24,996 nt of DNA from an uncultured Porphyromonadaceae bacterium (lineage in GTDB: Bacteria; Bacteroidota; Bacteroidia; Bacteroidales; Muribaculaceae): NCBI GenBank assembly GCA_900551515.1, contig URWH01000003.1, positions 1 to 24,996 on the forward strand, read 5' to 3'. Below, piece by piece: positions 22,639-24,996 of the stretch (position 1 is its first letter; every line of letters begins with the position of its first letter). Made by a program: the position numbers and the translations under genes. The notes beneath the pieces are model-generated. The model had not been told where the DNA came from. It worked only from the letters and a program-made list of their open reading frames with translations, and ran no database searches.

Positions 22639-24552
22639 TCACACGAGACGGGCGATCATACCGTCGATTTCATTCAGCCACACAGCCGATGAAGCGTCGG
22701 ACGGCATTCGCCAGTCGCCGCGGGGCGAGAGGCATACGCTTCCGACTTTAGGGCCGTCGGGGAGGCATGAACGTTTAAACTGCTGATTGAAAAATCTGCG
22801 GTAAAACTCACGCATCCAATGCAATATCGTGGGCGCACCGAACCGTCCGGCAAAAGCTTTACGGGCAAGCATAAACACTTTTCGGGGCGCGAAACCATAC
22901 CGGAGCATATAATACAGGAAGAAATCGTGAAGCTCATACGGGCCTACCAGTTCCTCCGTTTTTTGCTGAATATTGCCGTTGTTGTCGGCAGGCGTAAGCT
23001 CCGGACTTATAGGTGTTGCCATGATGTCTTCAAGTGTAGCTCTCAGAGCCGCATCATCCGATTTGGTCGCATACCAGCGCACGAGATACCGCACGAGCGT
23101 TTTGGGCACGCCGGCATTAACGCCATACATCGACATGTGGTCGCCGTTGTATGTTGCCCATCCGAGCGCAAGTTCCGACAGGTCGCCCGTGCCAAGGACC
23201 AGAGATCCGGTAGCGTTGGCCACGTCCATCAGTATCTGGGTGCGTTCGCGGGCCTGTGAATTTTCATAAGTCACATCGTGAACCGAGGGGTCATGTCCTA
23301 TATCCTTGAAGTGGCCGGTCACAGCGGCGGCAATGGATATTTCACGAACCGTGACGCCGAGCAGCCGCATGAGTTGGAGCGCGTTGTCGTAGGTGCGGTC
23401 GGTGGTACCGAACCCGGGCATTGTCACGCCGATCACATCTTTGGCATCACCGCCGAGGCTCTTCACCGTTTCAACGGCCACAAGCAGCGCGAGCGTGGAA
23501 TCGAGGCCGCCGGATATGCCAACGACCAGGCGGTTGCTTCCTACGGCACGCAGACGCCGTGCGAGGCCGCATTGCTGAATGGTCGATATCTCCCGTGCGC
23601 GGTCATCCAGGATCCGGTTGTCGGAAGGGATAAACGGTGTGGGATTGACACGGCGATAATCAGGCTCGAAATCTTCATCCCACATCTCCTCTTCAGCGCA
23701 TACGGGGGTGTCGCCCGACAGGCATCCGTTGTTGCGCGCACAATCGGCAAAGGTGGTCGTGTGCTCGCGGTCTCGGTCGATCGCGTCGATATCAATATCT
23801 GCAATGACAGCGGGGGCCGACAGATAATCGAGCCTGTCGTTTTCGCACAGCAGCGTTCCACACTCGGCTATGATGGTTTTGGGCAGGAAAACGAGATCGG
23901 TAGTCGATTCTCCGAATCCGGCCGATGAATAGACATAGCCGCACATGCACCGGGCCGACTGCTGGCGGATAAGCGACATGAGATAGTCATGCTTGCCGAT
24001 AAGGTCGTCCGACGCCGAAAGGTTGCATATCACCTGAGCACCCGCCATGGCATCATTGCACGACGGCGGAACGGGCACCCACAGGTCTTCGCATATCTCT
24101 ATGCCTATTTTCACACCGTGGCTTGTAAAAAATCGCGGCGTCCGCGGCGTGGCTGAGGGAGAAAACCAGCGCCGCTCATAAAACTCGTTATATGAAGGCA
24201 GATATGTTTTTTCAATGATGTCGCATTCATTGTTTCGTATGAATGCGGCACAATTATATACTGCACCGCCAGCCTTGCGCACGGGGAGCCCGACTATGGC
24301 ATGAATGTTAAGCTCGCTGACAGCCTCACGGATGTGCTGCAGCCCCGCGGCAGCTGCATTTAAAAGCGTGGCGTTGTGGAAAAGATCGCCGCAGGTGTAT
24401 CCAGTGATGCAGAGCTCGGGGTAGACCGCCAGTTCGACCTTCTTGCTATCAAGCTCGACGAGAGATTCAATTATGCGGTCGACGTTGTATGCCACGTCGG
24501 CAACGCGATGTTGCGGCGCTACGGACGCTATCCTGAGAAAACCGTTTGTCAT
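22639..24552 (-). CDS. nadE: Glutamine-dependent NAD+ synthetase
   Basis: A 637-residue two-domain enzyme that converts deamido-NAD+ to NAD+ using ammonia from glutamine. The N-terminal nitrilase-type glutaminase (about 1-270) has the triad E46 ('YPELCITGY'), K115 ('KTYLPSYNEF') and C154 ('EICEDLWVP'). The C-terminal synthetase (about 320-620) has the ATP-pyrophosphatase loop 'SGGLDS' (347-352) and 'GTGDLSELALGW'. An ammonia tunnel connects the domains in this family. Length is typical of the fused form. It is apparently monocistronic, with a -7 box 20 bases upstream and two hairpins downstream. It diverges from the outer-membrane protein gene. Confidence 0.96.
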   Translation of the reverse strand: MTNGFLRIASVAPQHRVADVAYNVDRIIESLVELDSKKVELAVYPELCITGYTCGDLFHNATLLNAAAAGLQHIREAVSELNIHAIVGLPVRKAGGAVYNCAAFIRNNECDIIEKTYLPSYNEFYERRWFSPSATPRTPRFFTSHGVKIGIEICEDLWVPVPPSCNDAMAGAQVICNLSASDDLIGKHDYLMSLIRQQSARCMCGYVYSSAGFGESTTDLVFLPKTIIAECGTLLCENDRLDYLSAPAVIADIDIDAIDRDREHTTTFADCARNNGCLSGDTPVCAEEEMWDEDFEPDYRRVNPTPFIPSDNRILDDRAREISTIQQCGLARRLRAVGSNRLVVGISGGLDSTLALLVAVETVKSLGGDAKDVIGVTMPGFGTTDRTYDNALQLMRLLGVTVREISIAAAVTGHFKDIGHDPSVHDVTYENSQARERTQILMDVANATGSLVLGTGDLSELALGWATYNGDHMSMYGVNAGVPKTLVRYLVRWYATKSDDAALRATLEDIMATPISPELTPADNNGNIQQKTEELVGPYELHDFFLYYMLRYGFAPRKVFMLARKAFAGRFGAPTILHWMREFYRRFFNQQFKRSCLPDGPKVGSVCLSPRGDWRMPSDASSAVWLNEIDGMIARLV

Positions 24553-24571
24553 ATTCGTTGTTAATTTTCCA

Positions 24572-24579
24572 CAAAATTA
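24572..24579 (-). promoter_or_regulatory. -7 promoter box for nadE
   Basis: TAATTTTG on the minus strand matches TAnnTTTG exactly. No -33 TTTG is found at normal spacing. The predicted leader is about 13 bases. Confidence 0.4.
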
Positions 24580-24622
24580 CGCATTTCCATCAAACCTATA
24601 GCATAATTTAAACAGAAAGAAT

Positions 24623-24630
24623 TATTTTTG
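24623..24630 (+). promoter_or_regulatory. -7 promoter box for the outer-membrane protein gene
   Basis: TATTTTTG matches TAnnTTTG exactly, 52 bases before the ATG at 24683. No TTTG is seen at the -33 position. The leader includes GTTAA...TTAAC (24632-24650), a short inverted repeat just after the predicted start. Confidence 0.4.
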
Positions 24631-24682
24631 CGTTAACAATTAAAATTAACATTCTCACATTAACTGATAATAGAATCGTCAC

Positions 24683-24996
24683 ATGAAAAAGCGGATATTT
24701 TCACTTATCGTCGCAGCAATTACGCTTATGGTTACATTTGCTTCTCCCGATGCGTCTGCCCAGTCGTGGCGCGGACAAAAAAGCGTAGGCCTGCGGGGCG
24801 GTTTTACGACACGCAACACCACGGCCACTGCCGGACTGTATTTCTCGTATCGTTTCACGGAGCATTTCCGTTTCGCTCCGAAAGTGGATTATGCCTTCCG
24901 CCACAAAGGCATCGACGCTTTTTCATTTAATTTCGACACTGAAATGCCTATCGCTCTCGACGGAACGACGGGTCGTGTCAATTTCTATCCTATCGC
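24683..24996 (+). CDS. Outer-membrane beta-barrel-like protein, N-terminal part (3' end outside window)
   Basis: An open frame from ATG at 24683 to the window edge, 104 visible residues with no stop. The N-terminus is a clear Sec signal peptide: positive 'MKKR', hydrophobic 6-20, and cleavage likely after 'DASA' (residue 26). The mature start has alternating hydrophobic and polar strands ('SVGLRGGFTTRNTTATAGLYFSYRFTEHFRFAPKVDYAFRHKG'), the pattern of small outer-membrane barrels of the OmpW/OmpX or porin-like type in Bacteroidetes. No specific family can be fixed from this fragment. The gene has its own -7 box and diverges from nadE. Confidence 0.75.
   Translation, partial: MKKRIFSLIVAAITLMVTFASPDASAQSWRGQKSVGLRGGFTTRNTTATAGLYFSYRFTEHFRFAPKVDYAFRHKGIDAFSFNFDTEMPIALDGTTGRVNFYPI

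Noticed and set aside
23278..23928. 216-codon + strand frame opposite nadE
   Set aside because: Antisense to the catalytic parts of nadE; its His/Gly/Val-rich content is typical of a shadow frame.

Overview
The window reads as chromosomal DNA of a gut-type Bacteroidales bacterium. Muribaculaceae is my best guess but is not proven. The reasons are a complete bat (aerotolerance) operon, a MurA with Asp in place of the usual catalytic Cys, a GH92 mannosidase lipoprotein, and intergenic regions carrying Bacteroidetes-type promoters (a -7 box TAnnTTTG, sometimes with a -33 TTTG). Coding density is high. There are no tRNA or rRNA genes, no CRISPR array and no recognisable insertion sequence. No stretch of 300 bases lacks a gene. 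The longest gap is 8897-9132.

Positions 1-7273 (+ strand) hold one long operon: the end of a DUF58 protein (cut at the window edge), a short BatD-like membrane protein, then batA, batB, batC, batD and batE. All are membrane or periplasmic parts of a MoxR/VWA-type envelope system. Gaps within it are 0-31 bases, with two ATGA overlaps. Positions 7380-8896 (+) hold a small helix-turn-helix protein with its own promoter, and a signalling protein that fuses a DUF2007-like domain to a universal stress region.

Positions 9133-11526 (-) hold murB and murA, consecutive steps of peptidoglycan precursor synthesis, in one transcript. A stand-alone homocysteine S-methyltransferase module (11599-12570, +) diverges from murB and overlaps tail to tail with lysA. 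lysC and lysA (-) supply the two ends of the aspartate-to-diaminopimelate/lysine pathway, so this block also feeds cell-wall synthesis.

Positions 15201-20143 (-) hold clpP, clpX, recQ and ftsE: proteolysis, DNA repair and division/envelope. Upstream lie a GH92 alpha-mannosidase lipoprotein and a glutamine-dependent NAD+ synthetase, both on the minus strand. An outer-membrane beta-barrel-like gene (+) runs off the right edge.

I found no clearly novel multi-gene system. The most interesting details are regulatory or architectural. The -33 element of the GH92 promoter sits in the loop of the nadE terminator. A palindrome lies inside the promoter of the small HTH gene. The mRNA of the homocysteine methyltransferase is probably nearly leaderless. 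A 31-base pure-pyrimidine tract could be a Rho site. A 236-base intergenic segment has coding-like character.
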